DNA of 64,000 bases, taken from assembly GCA_023935145.1 (NCBI GenBank), contig CM043699.1:70651638-70715637 (forward strand), written 5' to 3'. The translations under genes and the position numbers were made by a program. Positions 33,290-45,329 of the stretch are shown here, one piece after another; position 1 is the stretch's first letter, and every line of letters starts with the position of its first letter. This stretch comes from Bretschneidera sinensis. Lineage: Eukaryota; Streptophyta; Magnoliopsida; Brassicales; Akaniaceae. The notes beneath the pieces are model-generated. The model did no database searches. It was given only the letters and a program-made list of their open reading frames with translations, and had not been told where the DNA came from.

Positions 33290-34636
33290 AATTTACTTGA
33301 GATGAAGTTTGTGCAGGTTTATTTAAGATACATCCAACAAAGTCTCTAGGACCCTATGGTATGTGTGCACTATTTTATCAAAAATATTTGGACATAGTTG
33401 GGGAGGTTTTCACTAATAAAGTTTCATAATTTTTAAATAGGGAGATGATGGATCCAGTTGTAAATTTGACCCATATTATCCTTATCCTGAAAATTCAAAA
33501 CCCAGAGTTATTATCTTATTTTTAGCCTATTAGTCTTTGCAATGTCTTGTATAAAATAATTGTAAAGGTTTTAGCTAATAGATTGAAACTTGTTCTTCCT
33601 TTGCTTATTGACCTGTACCAAAGTGCTTTTGCACATGCTCGTCTGATAACTGATAACTTTTTGGTGGTTTATGAGCTACTGCATAAGTTAAAGAATAAAT
33701 GGGGAGGGAAAGAAGGGTTAATGGCTTTGAAACTTGATATGAGTAACACCTATTATCGAGTGGAATGGTGTTTTGTCTAAGGAGTTATGGCTCGATTGGG
33801 CTTTCATCATAACTGGTTCAACAAGTTATGAGTTGTGTATTTATAGTCTCTTATTCGGTAATGATTAATGGAGACCCAAAGGGAGTATTACACCCTCTCG
33901 AGGAGTTGGACAAGGTGATCATTTTTCCCTTTACTTATTTTTATTATGTGATGAGGTTTTCTTATCTTTGATCAAACAAAAAGAGCAAAGGATTAATCCA
34001 TAGAGTTAAAGCTAGTTATAATGGAAAGTAATTTCCCATCTCTTCTTTGGTGATGACAATATTCTTTTTTTGTCAGGCATCGCCTAATGAATGTGAAGCT
34101 CTTTAAGATGTGTTGGCATTATACGAGGCTAGTTCTAGACAACTGGTTAATTTTGACAAATCAGCTGTCTGTTTTAGTTCCAACTGTGGGGAAGTAGTTG
34201 CTGTAGTTATAGCTGATAATTTACATATGGAGTGAGTGAATTGTCATGAAAAATACTTGAGTTTACCGACAATGGTTGGTGTATCAAAGAACACTACGTT
34301 TAAGACTCTTAAAGACAGGGTTTGGGTAAGCTGAAAAGACGGAAGGAAAAATTGTTATCTAGAATGAGCAAAGAAATTCTTATTAAGGTAGTTGCTCAAG
34401 TTGTTCATACCTACTCGATGAGTTGTTTCAAACTTCCAAAGAATTTAGGTGATGAATTGGAAGCTACGATGAGTCATTTTTGGTGGGGACAACAATCTAA
34501 TGAACGGTTGGCCTAAGATGTTTCGTCCTAAATCTGAGGGGGGTATGGGGTTCCGAGATTTGTATACATTTAATCTAGTTCTCTTGGCTAAGAAAGGTTG
34601 GTGGTTGCTTCATCATATAGGTTCTCTATGTTTTGA
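33290..34636 (+). pseudogene. LINE reverse transcriptase, first part
   Basis: Discontinuous frames show the L1 RT order: [20 protein letters not shown] (about 33528-33590), [37 protein letters not shown] (33715-33770, first catalytic Asp), a GVGQGD-like segment near 33900, FFGDDNILFL near 34050 (catalytic Asp pair) and SEGGMGFRDLYTFNLVLLAKKGWWLL (34532-34610). Several stops interrupt it. At 34636 the reading is cut by the solo LTR and resumes in the same sense at 37389. Confidence 0.85.
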
Positions 34637-34890
34637 TGTGGAGCTCGGTACTTTAATTAAAATAATTAAATTTCGAGCACTTCGAAGTGTAAAAGGGTAT
34701 ACTTATTCGGTTTTGAGTCATAAATAATTCGTACTTGGATTTTTAAAATTTGGAAACAAGTATTAAAGTAAGATTTAAGTAGTAAAAACTCAATTTAAAA
34801 GAAATTCTGGAATTTTAAAGAGTTTTAGGGTAAGTATGGAAGAAGTGTTCAGAGAAAGGGTGTGTATGCAATTAAGGGAGATTTTGGCCA

Positions 34891-34898
34891 TATAAAAG
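34891..34898 (+). promoter_or_regulatory. TATA box of the solo Tekay LTR
   Basis: TATAAAAG, about 45 bp upstream of the purine tract, marks the likely U3/R boundary region. Confidence 0.6.
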
Positions 34899-34942
34899 GG
34901 AAGGAAATCAATTTTTTTTTCTTAGAAGATTCTAGAGAGACT

Positions 34943-35016
34943 GAGAGAGAGAAAGGGAGAGAAGGAGAAGAAGAGGAAAGAAGAAGGAGAAAAGAGAGAA
35001 AGAAAAGAAAAGAAGA
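34943..35016 (+). repeat. Uninterrupted 74-nt purine tract
   Basis: Only A and G occur over 74 bases, mainly GAGA and GAAA steps, just downstream of the LTR TATA box. Confidence 0.85.
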
Positions 35017-36321
35017 TTTTTGGAAAAATCTAGGTAAATCCTTGTCATTTCTCACTTCTAATTTATCAAGCATGCTTATTAAACTGGAGATTTTAGTTTT
35101 TGTGATTTGAATTAGGTGATTTGATTAAGAAAAGTCTGAAGAAATTTTGTTTCAAGAGAAAAATGGGTCTTTGAACAAAAGTTGTGATTTTTCAGTTTGG
35201 AATGTAATTTTTGGTGTGGGTAATGTTGATTTTTGTTAATATAACTAGTAGAAACTTGTATCTTTGAAGATTTCAAAAGATTTTTTGAAATCAAGAAGAA
35301 TTTGGGGGGAAAAAATGATTTTCATAGAGGAATTTTGTTGAAAATCAAGGTACCAATCAACTACCAGTCGACTTGGTAAAGTGGCAGAAGCTTTTAGTGG
35401 TATTCCAATCGATGGGATCAAGTTCCTAGTCGACTAGGTCAAGCTGATTTTCCAAAAATGTGATTTTTTCTTCAGTTTTTGAATACAAAACTTTTTCAAA
35501 TTGATTTTTATGTTTATATACTTTGAAAGTATGATTAAAACACCTTTAAAAGTGTATGTGATTATTAAATCAATGTATTTTTTTAGATTCAAAGAAAAAT
35601 TATTTGAAAAATGGGTGAAAAGTGCTTATTGCCTTGACTTCTTTGATTTTTGGTATCGTGCAAAGTGCACACGTGATATTTAAAGTGTGTAATTACCTTG
35701 GGGTTTTATAACATTCAATAAAAATTGAGAATGATGAGGTTTAGATGTTATTTTACTCCTAGGTGCAAGTTGCGGGTATCGTTGAAGGTTAAAAGAAGTA
35801 GCTTGGTACTACTTGTGGAGCGTGTAGGGAGGTGAGTATCATCTTACTCGTAGAATGTGTGATAAGCTATTTAATGATAAATGAAGAGTTAAAAGTGTAT
35901 AAATACGAAAAATTATGGAAGTATAAAGAAAGCGTGATTTAAAGAATTACATATATGTAGTAATATGTGATTGTGCTTTGAAGAAAAGTTATGTTATGAG
36001 TATCTTAAGTGAAGGACTAAGAGAATTGAAAAAGATACAAAGTGTGCAATTCTAGTATAAGGAATTAAGAGTAATAAAATCTTGATGTGTTTCTTCTTGA
36101 TAAATTGGATGATTAAAGTTGTGAAGTATTTGGCTGATTTGGGAATTTAAATATATGTTAAGATATAAATATAGAAATGATTCAATGTAGATGTATTGAG
36201 GTTTTATGATGTGTATGATTGTAATGAACTTGATTGGTTGATTGTATTGTTTTGAGATTGTGATATGGTTGATTGATGGATGATTGAGTGCATATTCATT
36301 GCTTTATAAATGCATTTCATG

Positions 36322-36322
<1 letters not shown>

Positions 36323-36362
<40 letters not shown>
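36323..36362. repeat. (TA)20 microsatellite
   Basis: A perfect 40-bp TA repeat inside the solo LTR. Confidence 0.95.
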
Positions 36363-36367
<5 letters not shown>

Positions 36368-37388
36368 CGTATTATAGGAGGGGGGAGTAGTGAGATTGTG
36401 GTAGGTAGGTCCCTTCCCATAAGGGTACCGAACATTATTGGATGTACAGGACCATTGAAGGGGGATCCATTGTGATTTGATATGATGATTTGACATACCA
36501 GTATGTGGGGAGATGTCTCCGTTGATATGTGATTAGGCTAGTGAGGGGCATTGTGATTATATGACTATATACATGATTATATAATTCATTACATTTGCAT
36601 TTGCATTGCATATCATTGATAATGGATGTGATAATGGAATTGGCCCATGAGGGGCTTATGTTGTGATTGGCCCATGATGGGCATATGTTGTAATTGACCC
36701 ATGAGGGATATGTGATGTGTTTTGCTGAGTGAAGGCGTCAAATTATTGATCCTTGTGACTTGAGAAGTATTATGGTTGATTTTGTTCATAAAGAGCTAAG
36801 GTTATGTTATGTATGGAAAGAGTTATGGATTAAGAGATTTAAATAAATTGTTATTATGATACTTATTGTTTTGGGATAAGAAAATGAGAAAAAAAAATCT
36901 AAAGTATGCTAAGAACTATGCTTTGAAATAAATAAGTGATTTAATAAACCTAAAATTAAAAATTTAAAGATTTAAATTCTTATACGACTACTTCTAGTAA
37001 GTTGATTTCTCACTGAGCTTTATAGCTAACCCCTTTATTTTCTATCGTTTCAGGTTAAATTTTGGGATACTTGTGGTCAAATTAAAAAGACGTCATTGTC
37101 AACAGCATCCTCACCTCTCGAATCTTTTAGGGAGTCTATGTTTGGTTTAGGTTTAAACTTTGATGGGAGTTTTCCTTGTATTTTGTACCTTGTAAAATTT
37201 TATAAAGGTTGTATTATGGTATCAAAAAATAGTTTGTATGTGAATACATGTGTTTGTATTTAGTTGTGATGTTGGAAAAGTTTGTTGTTTGCGTTGTAAT
37301 TTATTTGTTTGCATATAGGTCGGGTGCTCAGAGTTGAAAGGTTATAATACCTTTTCAGATAGGGCCCACCCGGGGATGGGTCGATACA

Positions 37389-38642
37389 TTGAAGTATTGA
37401 AGGCAAAATATTTCCCTAACATCGACTTTTTTTATGCCGAACTGGAAAATAATTCATCCTATACTTGGCAGAGTATATGGGAGATTCGACCAATTATACT
37501 TCATGGGTTGCGATGGAGAGTAGGAACAAATGAATTGATTAAGGTGTGGCAAGACCCTTGGATTCTAGTTCCATGGTCGTTCAAGGTGGTCTCTCCTAAT
37601 GCTTTTTCAATCGAAATGAATCAGTTACCAGACTTATTCACCTAGTAACCCAATCATAGAATGTTGAAGCTTTGAATGACAGGTTTCTCCCACATGAAGT
37701 GTAGACTATTGTAGCTACTCCTCTTAGTTGGCACCATGCCTTTGATCGACATATTTGGCATTATAATTCTTCTGGGGTTTATTCAATAAAAAGTGGATAT
37801 CAAGGTGCTATGGCAGTTGATTTTAGACAGTCTACGTCTACAAGGGGAGGACATGGTCCTCACCGCGATAAGTTTTCGAAATTTCTTTAGTCGCTAACCA
37901 TCCCTAGCAAGACTAAAATATTTATTGGGTGTCTTTGTCATTTGGCTCTACCATGTCAAGTTAACCTCGTTCACAGAGAGGTTCCAATACATGAGGTTTG
38001 TGGATTATGTGGAGTGGTGAAGGAAGATATCCAGCAAGAAACTCTTTAGTGTTCTCGTGCTCAGGCTGTTTGGGAGTCAGTATTGGAGAATTCCTAATGG
38101 GTGGATGAATGTGCTGCACTGGGTGTAAAAGAATGGCTCTTTTCGATGGTGGGGTTGGGGAGAAGGAGAGGCTAGAGGTTTGTTTTGTCCAATCGTGGTT
38201 TATTTGGCATAATTGCAACATGATACATGTAGGAAAACTGGGTATGGACATGGAGGTTGTTACGGCTGCAGTTTTTGCTTATGTGGAGGAGTATAGGGAT
38301 GTGTTAGATAGTGGTGAAGCTGAGAGATGATCACCTACTGAAGTGTTTAGATGGTGGCCTCCAATCGATTATATGGTGAGGTTAAATTCAGACGGGGCTA
38401 TCTTCCTTCACCAAAAGGCTGCTGGTGGCATTGTAGTGTTGAGGAATTCTTCTAGAGCCTTCATTGCTACATTATCAATTAAGTTTCCTCTTTTTAATGA
38501 TACTTTTCAGGCTGAGCTAAAGGCTCCTAAAGAAGGCTTGCAGCTTGCCATTACCTATGGTTGTGAGAGAATCAAGTTAGAGGTGGACTGCCTTCGCTTG
38601 GTGCAGGTGCTGGAAGGACAGAGAGATACCATGTCTGTTTAG
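37389..38642 (+). pseudogene. LINE ORF2 C-terminal part with RNase H
   Basis: The reading resumes after the solo LTR with EVLKAKYFPNIDFFYAEL and SYTWQSIWEIRPIILHGLRWRVG (about 37390-37540), then VWQDPWI. A broken zinc-binding-like region follows near 37880-38050 (SLTIPSKTKIFIG, CGLCG). The end is an RNase H domain (38343-38642) with NSDGAIF, TFQAELKAPKEGL and LEVDCLRLVQVL supplying the Asp-Glu-Asp positions, as in plant L1 elements. Stops separate the pieces. Confidence 0.85.
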
Positions 38643-38855
38643 GAGGGGCCGATCCATGATCTTTGATTGTTAGTTTCGTCTTTCCATTCTTGTTTAATTA
38701 AGTATGTTCCTAGATTAGCAAATGTTGATGCTCACTTGTTAGCTTGGATAGCTTTATTTATCTCAAGCTCTGAGAGTTAGGTGGGATTTCCCCCCAATTT
38801 CTCCATGCTTAACTCTCTATTGATTCTGGTTTAATCCTAATTGATTTATTCCTTT

Positions 38856-38863
38856 AAAAAAAA
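38856..38863 (+). other. Poly(A) tail of the LINE
   Basis: Eight A residues directly before the right-hand target duplication. Confidence 0.8.
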
Positions 38864-38874
38864 CTAATAAGAAC

Positions 38875-41703
38875 TTATAAGAGACACAAGTAAAAAGGAA
38901 ATTTCCTCAACTAAAATTAATTTATACACTTTTTACAAACCATGACGTAAACGATTATCTAAACTCCCATAAGATTAAAAGAGAACAAGGATACAATGGA
39001 CAAGACTTTGCTATGAACTCCTTTCAACTTTAAACCCTAGCCTTTCGGTGCTTTCTTGAAAAGTTAGTAAAAAGGGAGAGAGTGATTTAAAAAGCTTAGG
39101 GAGATTCACATTACTAGAAGTAATAGTTTTAATATTTATTCCTTTACTTCTGAACGTCATTACGAAAACCATTTTTCATATGTATACGAGTAATAAGGCT
39201 TTTAAAGACCTTTACAATTTCTTTTCTCATTACTTATATCACAAAAGGAACAATTTTCACAAGAAAATACTAAAACTTTCAAATAATTAACAAAATTCTT
39301 ATCATGTCGCATACATTATAGGACAATCATTTATGAGTAATACCTATCTACACATTTTCCAAATTACAACATTAAACATTTCATGCCCTTCATGGACCGA
39401 TCACAACGAGTGCCCCTCATGGGATAATTCCATCAATACATCAATCATCAATGAAATGAATGTAATGCAATGTATCTAAGCTTGTCTCATCACATGTCAT
39501 TGCCATGTATCAGTACGTTAACCTTGCATTATAAATCCACTCGGTTCCACCTCACTTTCCATTCCACTTGGTTCCACCTCACTTTCCATTCCACTCATTT
39601 CTATAATATCATTTGGTAATTCATGTCACATGAAATGCATTCATAACACAGCAATTTAAAAATATATATCCAAAAATTTTTTCCATCAGAAAAACATACA
39701 TCCCGATTTTTCAAACATAAAAAAATATACATCAAACCATTTCTATACTTACTTCTTGTACAACCATATCTTTATATACATAATTCTCATAACATTACTA
39801 TTTATATTTCCATAATCATTTATATGCATATACTTTTAACTTTTTATTTTTATTATATAATTTAATACACTTACTAAAAGTAAGGTGAAACTCACCTCGA
39901 CACTACAACCAAAGATGCTTATTAGACCAGCATAATACTTGAACCTTTTCTTAAAATTCCACCTAAGAAAATAATATGCTAGTAAGCTAATCAATTCTAT
40001 AACCTTCACCAAAAATATTCAGGATATGTTATGATGTATGTCTACATGTGTGCAACTTTTAATCCAATGATTGAAGCAATTAATTCATTTTGACAATTTA
40101 AAAGGATTTGAGAATTCCTTAAGAATTCAAACTAAAACTATAATGAATTGAACTTCTTACTTTCCTCCTTAAAATAAATATTTTCTTAGTCTAATTTCTT
40201 TCTTTAAATCTAGAAAACTTTTGTAAGCGATTCTACCGAAATTTTGGCAGAGCTTTCCTTATTTTTGGACTTTTCCTTATTTTTCCTTATGCCAAAACCA
40301 ACCTGCATAATAATTTACAATCTATCTTAACATGCTCCATAAAATTTAAGTCCAACATCCTTAATTCATCCTCATTTCTTACAAACTAATTTGTTAATAA
40401 CTTATCCAAATTAATTAGGGACAAAATTCTTCTAAGGATATAATATGCTTACTTTCCCTTACTCTCCTTCCTTTTCTATCAAATTTCAAGTTTATGTCTC
40501 AAGACAAGGATTCAATTTACTAAGATATTTCAAAGTTAATTTATAAAAGGATTAGGATTCTCCATTTTTAAGACTAATTAAAATGATTTACTTAATTAAG
40601 CTACAAAATTCCTCTTTTTAAACTCATCTTAAAAGATTTCTTTCCAAAACTAGATTTATCTGAATAAATTTTCCAACTAATGGAAATAATTCAAATCCAA
40701 TAATTTGTATACTTCCCTAAACCTAAACTAACACTTGTAACAATACCCAAACACAAACTTTAATTATTTCAATCTAGAATTTATGATTTAATCAAAAATC
40801 CCATCAATATAATACTCTAACTTCACGTAACTCAAAACCAATCAAGTTAACTCCAAATCATTTCAAACGAAGCGAAGGAATTAATTGTTACACCTAATTT
40901 TACTTAAAATAGGTTAGAAGATGGTTATACCTCAATTTGTTTTAATAAAAAATGGCTCAAAAACAATAAAGGAGTAAAAGTCAATGTCTAGCATGTATAC
41001 CCTATGCGCCATCGTAGCCCGCTCGTGGTGCCTCACCTCCCAACCTTGAGTCTCCTCTAGCTGGTAATATATGCTTTGTGAAGTTTAGAGGCAAGTGAAC
41101 TTGGAGTGTTATGGGGTGAGTTAAACGAAGATAAGAAAAACTTTGGGTTTTCTCCAAAAATGAAAGAAATGGTTTTCTGTCCTCTTTCTCCTACTACCCG
41201 AGGCTTCTAGAAGAAGAAATGAGATATTTTTTTGGAAATCTCTAAGTATTTACTTTTATATAGTACCTCTAAAGTCAACTCTTTTATTCCTTCACCCTTC
41301 CCTTACTTCTTTAATTAAATTATGTACCTTTCCTTGTTTTCCCTAGATTTTTGTATTAAGACCCAAATGTTTATTCTAACAATTTCTTTATAAGAAAGTC
41401 TTTACTGAAGTACTTCCATTCCATTTATGTTTAAATTACCCCTCAATCAAGAAGTCATATATACGTCTAACATGTAAAATTATAATATACTTCATTGACA
41501 TATATATATATATATATATAATTTAAAAGGAAGAATGGACTATACACTTATCTTTGTCTTATAATTTAAATTAAAACTTCTACTCTCCCCCTTACATTTT
41601 CATAAGAATTTAAATTAAATCCCAAAGTCATCTTATACATCGATTACGCGTCGAAATACAAAATTGTGATTTAAAATATTCCAATTTAGGTACCGGGCTC
41701 TCA
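38875..41703 (-). repeat. 5' LTR of Tekay T2, main piece
   Basis: In minus sense it starts TGAGAGCCCGGTACC at 41703. It contains a TATATAAAAG box near 41256 and a (TA)n run at 41500-41521. A duplicated 27-bp unit (GGTTCCACCTCACTTTCCAT core) lies at 39542-39568 and 39569-39595. Its first 1.17 kb matches the truncated LTR at 20604-21776. It is followed, across the LINE, by the terminal piece at 32015-32193, for a total of about 3.0 kb. Confidence 0.75.
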
Positions 41704-42224
41704 AATTCTCCCCCATTAATAAAAATTTTGTCCCCAAAATTTTCTTGACTAGAGTCCACAAATTTCAGGATTAACACTGTCCTAAGTCTGTCTCACATTC
41801 TCTAATACACCCTTCGAATTCTCCACTTTCGTCAAGATTTGTCATCATAAGGTTAAATATCTATCTCACCATCAACTTGAACTTTCTCTATATCGTTTCC
41901 AACCATCTAATTAATTACTAGAGTGATCTAAAATACTATTTATTTAACTCCTTTATTGGATTCCCCTAACTAATCCCTTTAACCAAATATTCCTAAACAA
42001 AAATATTACTCAAAATCACTCCCTTTTTGCAACTTTCTTTTGCTCTTATTCTTCAAAACTAAAGTTTTTACCATCTTACATTCCTCTATAAATCCTTTAA
42101 TTTCTATATGAACTCCATACTTCAAGGTCTCAAACGCTGTAAAGTTCTAATTGTGAGTTTCTCTCAAGATAACTCTTCACAAAGTCACTTTCTAACTAAT
42201 CACTTTCTCTTATCATTCAATGAC

Positions 42225-44349
42225 TTGCCAGTATTTCAAGAGACCATGTTATATTAATTGGGAGAAAGTGTGCTGATTTTGATAACCGATCAACGATAAC
42301 CCAAAGAGCATCAAAACCTCTTTGTGTACGAGGAATTCCTATAATAAAGTCCAGAATTACGCTCAAACAGTATTATGCTGTAGTAGTAGTATAGAATAGG
42401 GTGCCAATCCCACAAAGAGAACGTTCTACAATCAAAGTCTTAGGCAAAAAATAATGGAAACAAAATTAAAAATTAATATTAAGAAAATGTTGAGAATTAA
42501 ATGATACAATTGAATTAAGTGAAAGAAAATCAATAATGAGTAACACAATGGTCCAAGAATCCCTCCTAAATTTCAAAGCTTCAACTTGTATCAATTCAGT
42601 AATTATAACTCAACTACATATTTCACATCTCAAATACGTAATCGGATAATAATAGTGAAAGCACCAAAAATATTCTTTTGTAAATTACTATGAGAAATCC
42701 CCTTCTTGTTTTTACAAGTAATGCAACTGTCAATCATATATGATATCCTAAATCGACGATATATCCAGAGACAATAACGCAGTAAAGGACCATATATAAT
42801 TAATATACGAAAATCAATTACATCCTAAATTCCACACATAAGAGAAGCATGACTGAACTTATATGGAGAAAAGAACAACAATCATCGGAGTTAAATAAAA
42901 TATCTGGGAGAAGAAAATATAATTGTCTGTCACACAAGAACATCAATTTCAATATTAAATGAAGGGAACAATTCAAAATAATTATTCAGTGTTAAAAAAA
43001 AATTACTGTATTAAATACAAGCCAAACCCGCTATGTCTAGGAGTTCATCTCTTCACCTTGGTTGAAACTTAGCCTAGCTGATAATACATAATCACAATAA
43101 CTCTCTAGAAATTCAGTGTGTATCTCTTCAGCCCCCTCTTCAGCTCGCTGTTATCTGAGTCTAAAATCTTATATATAGCTGTAAGGAGATGGCTCTATAG
43201 ATAGAAAATTTTCCCTAGGGTTTCTGTTCAGGCCGTGTGCTTCTGTTGCTGTCTAGGCCCAGTTCTGCTGCTATCCAGGCTGTGCATTTGCTACTGTCCA
43301 GGCCTGATTTCTAATGTCCAGAACTGGTCCGGTTGTGCTGCTATCCAGGCTGTGTAAATCCCAAAAAAATTGGAATTTAATAGCTCCTTCACTTCTGCCA
43401 CGTTGAAATCACGCACAACTTGACTTTTGTTTACTAAAACTGCCATAACTTTCTCTAAAAAAATCATATTTGCGAGCCATAAAATTCTCCAGAAAATAGA
43501 CATCGGATCTTTCCAAGCATATATAGCTCATCTTTTGGTTCTTCCTGAATCAATACAGTTTAATCCTAAAAAATGACTGATTTCTACGTGCAATTCTGGT
43601 AATTTAGTGAAACTCCCTTTCACCTTTGCTAGTGACAACATGACTTAGCAAAATACTCAATTTATCTTTAATAGTTTAGAAATGATGGGTTTTGTTACAT
43701 TCCTCTTGGGAAACTCAGTTTCCCTGCTCTGAACTGGTCTGGATATTGTGGATTCTTTCGAACATATTTTATATATTTTTTTGTTTAAGGTTTCTTTGTT
43801 TTTTTAAATCTACAAAACTCACTAAAACATAGAATTCTCAAAAGGACCACACTTGTCAAGAAATTCAATGAATAATCAAAATTAATATCAACAAATGCAT
43901 ATAATTAACTCTATCTGAAATGCATTTTCATGCCCTAATCAAGTCCATCATTACTCTTTCCCACGACCACTCTGGTATGGGAAGAGGTTGTAATAATCTC
44001 GCTAGGTGTCTGTGGTCAGTCTTCACTTGCTGATATACTAGACAATGAGACACATACTCGGCCACCTCTTTTATTCCCGACCACCAAAATTTTTGGATTA
44101 GTCCCTTATACATCTTGTTTTTCATCGAGTGGATGGAATAAACAGTATCATTAGCTTCCTTAAGAATTTCCTTCCTTAATTCCAAATCATTAGTACACAA
44201 GTTCTGCTTCCCATCATTAGCATGCAGTCTTCTCTCACCAAGAAATTCGTTTGTCTACCTTCTAAAACTTCCTTCGTTATTAACACTAATGCCTCATCTC
44301 TAATCTAAGCATCTAAGAGATAATCCACCATAGGTGATTTCACTATCGT
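42225..44349 (-). pseudogene. Tekay T3 integrase, interrupted
   Basis: The upstream part (44349-43942) carries the zinc-domain region with CLVYQQVKTDHRHLARLLQPLPIPEW and WERVMMDL. After the inserted LTR, 42353-42225 continues with the DDE core region (RTQRGFDALWVIVDRLSKSAHFLP). The reading frame is continuous once the insertion and one copy of its 6-bp duplication are disregarded. The rest of the core and the C-terminus are deleted at about 42225. Confidence 0.82.
42354..43941 (-). repeat. Solo Athila-like LTR inside Tekay T3 integrase
   Basis: A 1588-bp insertion flanked by AGTCCA (42348-42353 and 43942-43947). It starts TGATTAGGGCATG in minus sense and contains a TATATATAAG box at 43177-43168. 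About 200 bp (43420-43620) is shared with the LTR of Athila A. Its 3' tip lacks the usual CA, so a few bases may be lost. Upstream of TATA, 43228-43365 carries GCTGCTATCCAGGCTGTG-type repeats. No interior sequence remains. Confidence 0.78.
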
Positions 44350-45260
44350 TGTTGGGAAACCACCTTGGAGATGCCTAGGTGGTGATCTTCCAAACACCCA
44401 AGTCTAGAATGACTTGTAAAGATGAATCGAAAACAAAAACAGTAATCAAAGAAAGGAAAGGATACAACAATTGTTATCGAGGTTCGGCAATAGCCTACGT
44501 CCCCATGAGTTCCTTTGATCTCTCCGCACTAAATCAATGGTTCTTTACAAATACAACAACCCTCTCCAAGAAACTCAAGTTCTTGAAGAACCAAAGAAGA
44601 GAATAAACAAAGTGATAAGAACTATTACAAAGCCCTCTACCCAATTTAAGCTACAATCTCTTTACAACTAGCTCTCTTTTTAGATCTATTCTAGTGCCTC
44701 TCCTGTGTTTTGTGTCTTTGCACTCTCACACTTGCACTTGAATTCTCTTGTATGATGATCACTTGTATGTCTTGTCTCACAATTGTGTTGAGATTGAAGC
44801 TAGGTGACCCTCTATATAGTGCACCACTTCTTGACCAATCTTGAAGGTCAATATCCACCATTAGATCTTGGGGACCAATCAACCATAGCCCTTCATCAAT
44901 TCTTACTGATCCTATATATTTTGAACATGCATCCACGTACCTCTCAAAAGGCTGAAGAAACTAGTCTTAGTGTGCCTGGCGTTGCGGCCCATAACAGGGC
45001 AGGCCGCGGCTCAAGCCAGGGCACACATGCATCACTCTCTGGGCGCCGCGGCCTGGGGGAGGCTGAGCCACGGTGCACACCTCCTCCAGGCTTCCTCCAT
45101 GCTGGGCACCACAGCCTAGGAAGGCTGGGTCGTGGCTTGACCTGATGCTGCACTCTTCTCGACTTGTTGTGCGCTGAGGCGCACACTTTGTGTGCTGAGG
45201 GGCCAAGGTCTTATGAAGAACCTTTTTAAACCATGTTTAAACCTTGGAGAAACACCAACA
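44350..45260 (-). repeat. 3' LTR of copia-2
   Basis: A 911-bp LTR, TGTTGGTGTTTCTCC to TTCCCAACA in minus sense, preceded by an AAAAGTAGAGAT polypurine tract (45272-45261). A TATATAG box lies near 44815. About 160 bp upstream a very GC-rich block (44978-45145) has three degenerate units of about 63 bp with GCCGCGGC-like cores. Confidence 0.85.
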
Positions 45261-45329
45261 ATCTCTACTTTTATCTAAGTGATTAAACCTAAACCCATTG
45301 TGCAGAGAACTCAGGATCGAAACTCATCT

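Larger units (their letters stand above)
34637..37388 (+). repeat. Solo Tekay-type LTR inserted in the LINE
   Basis: A 2752-bp LTR from TGTGGAGCTCGGTAC to GGGATGGGTCGATACA, matching the start and end signatures of the T2 LTR. TTGA flanks it on both sides (34633-34636 and 37389-37392), and the LINE frame continues across the site. It contains TATAAAAG (34891-34898), a 74-nt pure purine run and a (TA)20 microsatellite. No interior is attached, so it arose by recombination between the LTRs of a former full element. Confidence 0.85.
32194..38863 (+). mobile_element. Plant L1-type LINE, 5'-truncated, split by a solo LTR
   Basis: A non-LTR retrotransposon beginning inside its endonuclease domain and ending in an 8-A tail (38856-38863). 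It is flanked by an 11-bp target duplication with one mismatch. Without the 2.75-kb LTR insertion it is about 3.9 kb, so ORF1 and the front of the endonuclease are missing, the usual result of incomplete reverse transcription. Many stops and frameshifts are present. Confidence 0.88.
20604..41703 (-). mobile_element. Tekay/Del-type chromovirus T2, split by copia-1 and a LINE
   Basis: In minus sense the 5' LTR occupies 41703-38875 and 32193-32015 (interrupted by the LINE). It is followed by the primer site near 32014, a decayed interior (32014-30214 and 24181-21777, interrupted by copia-1) and a truncated 3' LTR (21776-20604). The two LTR copies share about 1.17 kb (20604-21776 with 40504-41703). 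No pol frame survives in the interior, so family assignment depends on LTR tips, primer site and the conserved 3'-end segment. Confidence 0.7.
41704..44349 (-). mobile_element. Tekay/Del-type chromovirus T3, 3' remnant
   Basis: In minus sense it holds integrase sequence interrupted by a solo LTR, then a jump at about 42225 to a 3'-end segment (42224-41704) that matches T2. The PPT-like ATGGGGGAGAATT (41716-41704) leads straight into the LTR at 41703. The left end in sense is cut by copia-2 at 44350. Confidence 0.72.

Noticed and set aside
34862..35110. An 82-residue highly charged frame
   Set aside because: It is produced by the purine tract of the solo LTR and is only a low-complexity translation.
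44944..45206. GC-rich overlapping frames that might suggest a gene
   Set aside because: They lie in the GC-rich repeat block upstream of TATA in the copia-2 LTR and occur on both strands, a composition effect.
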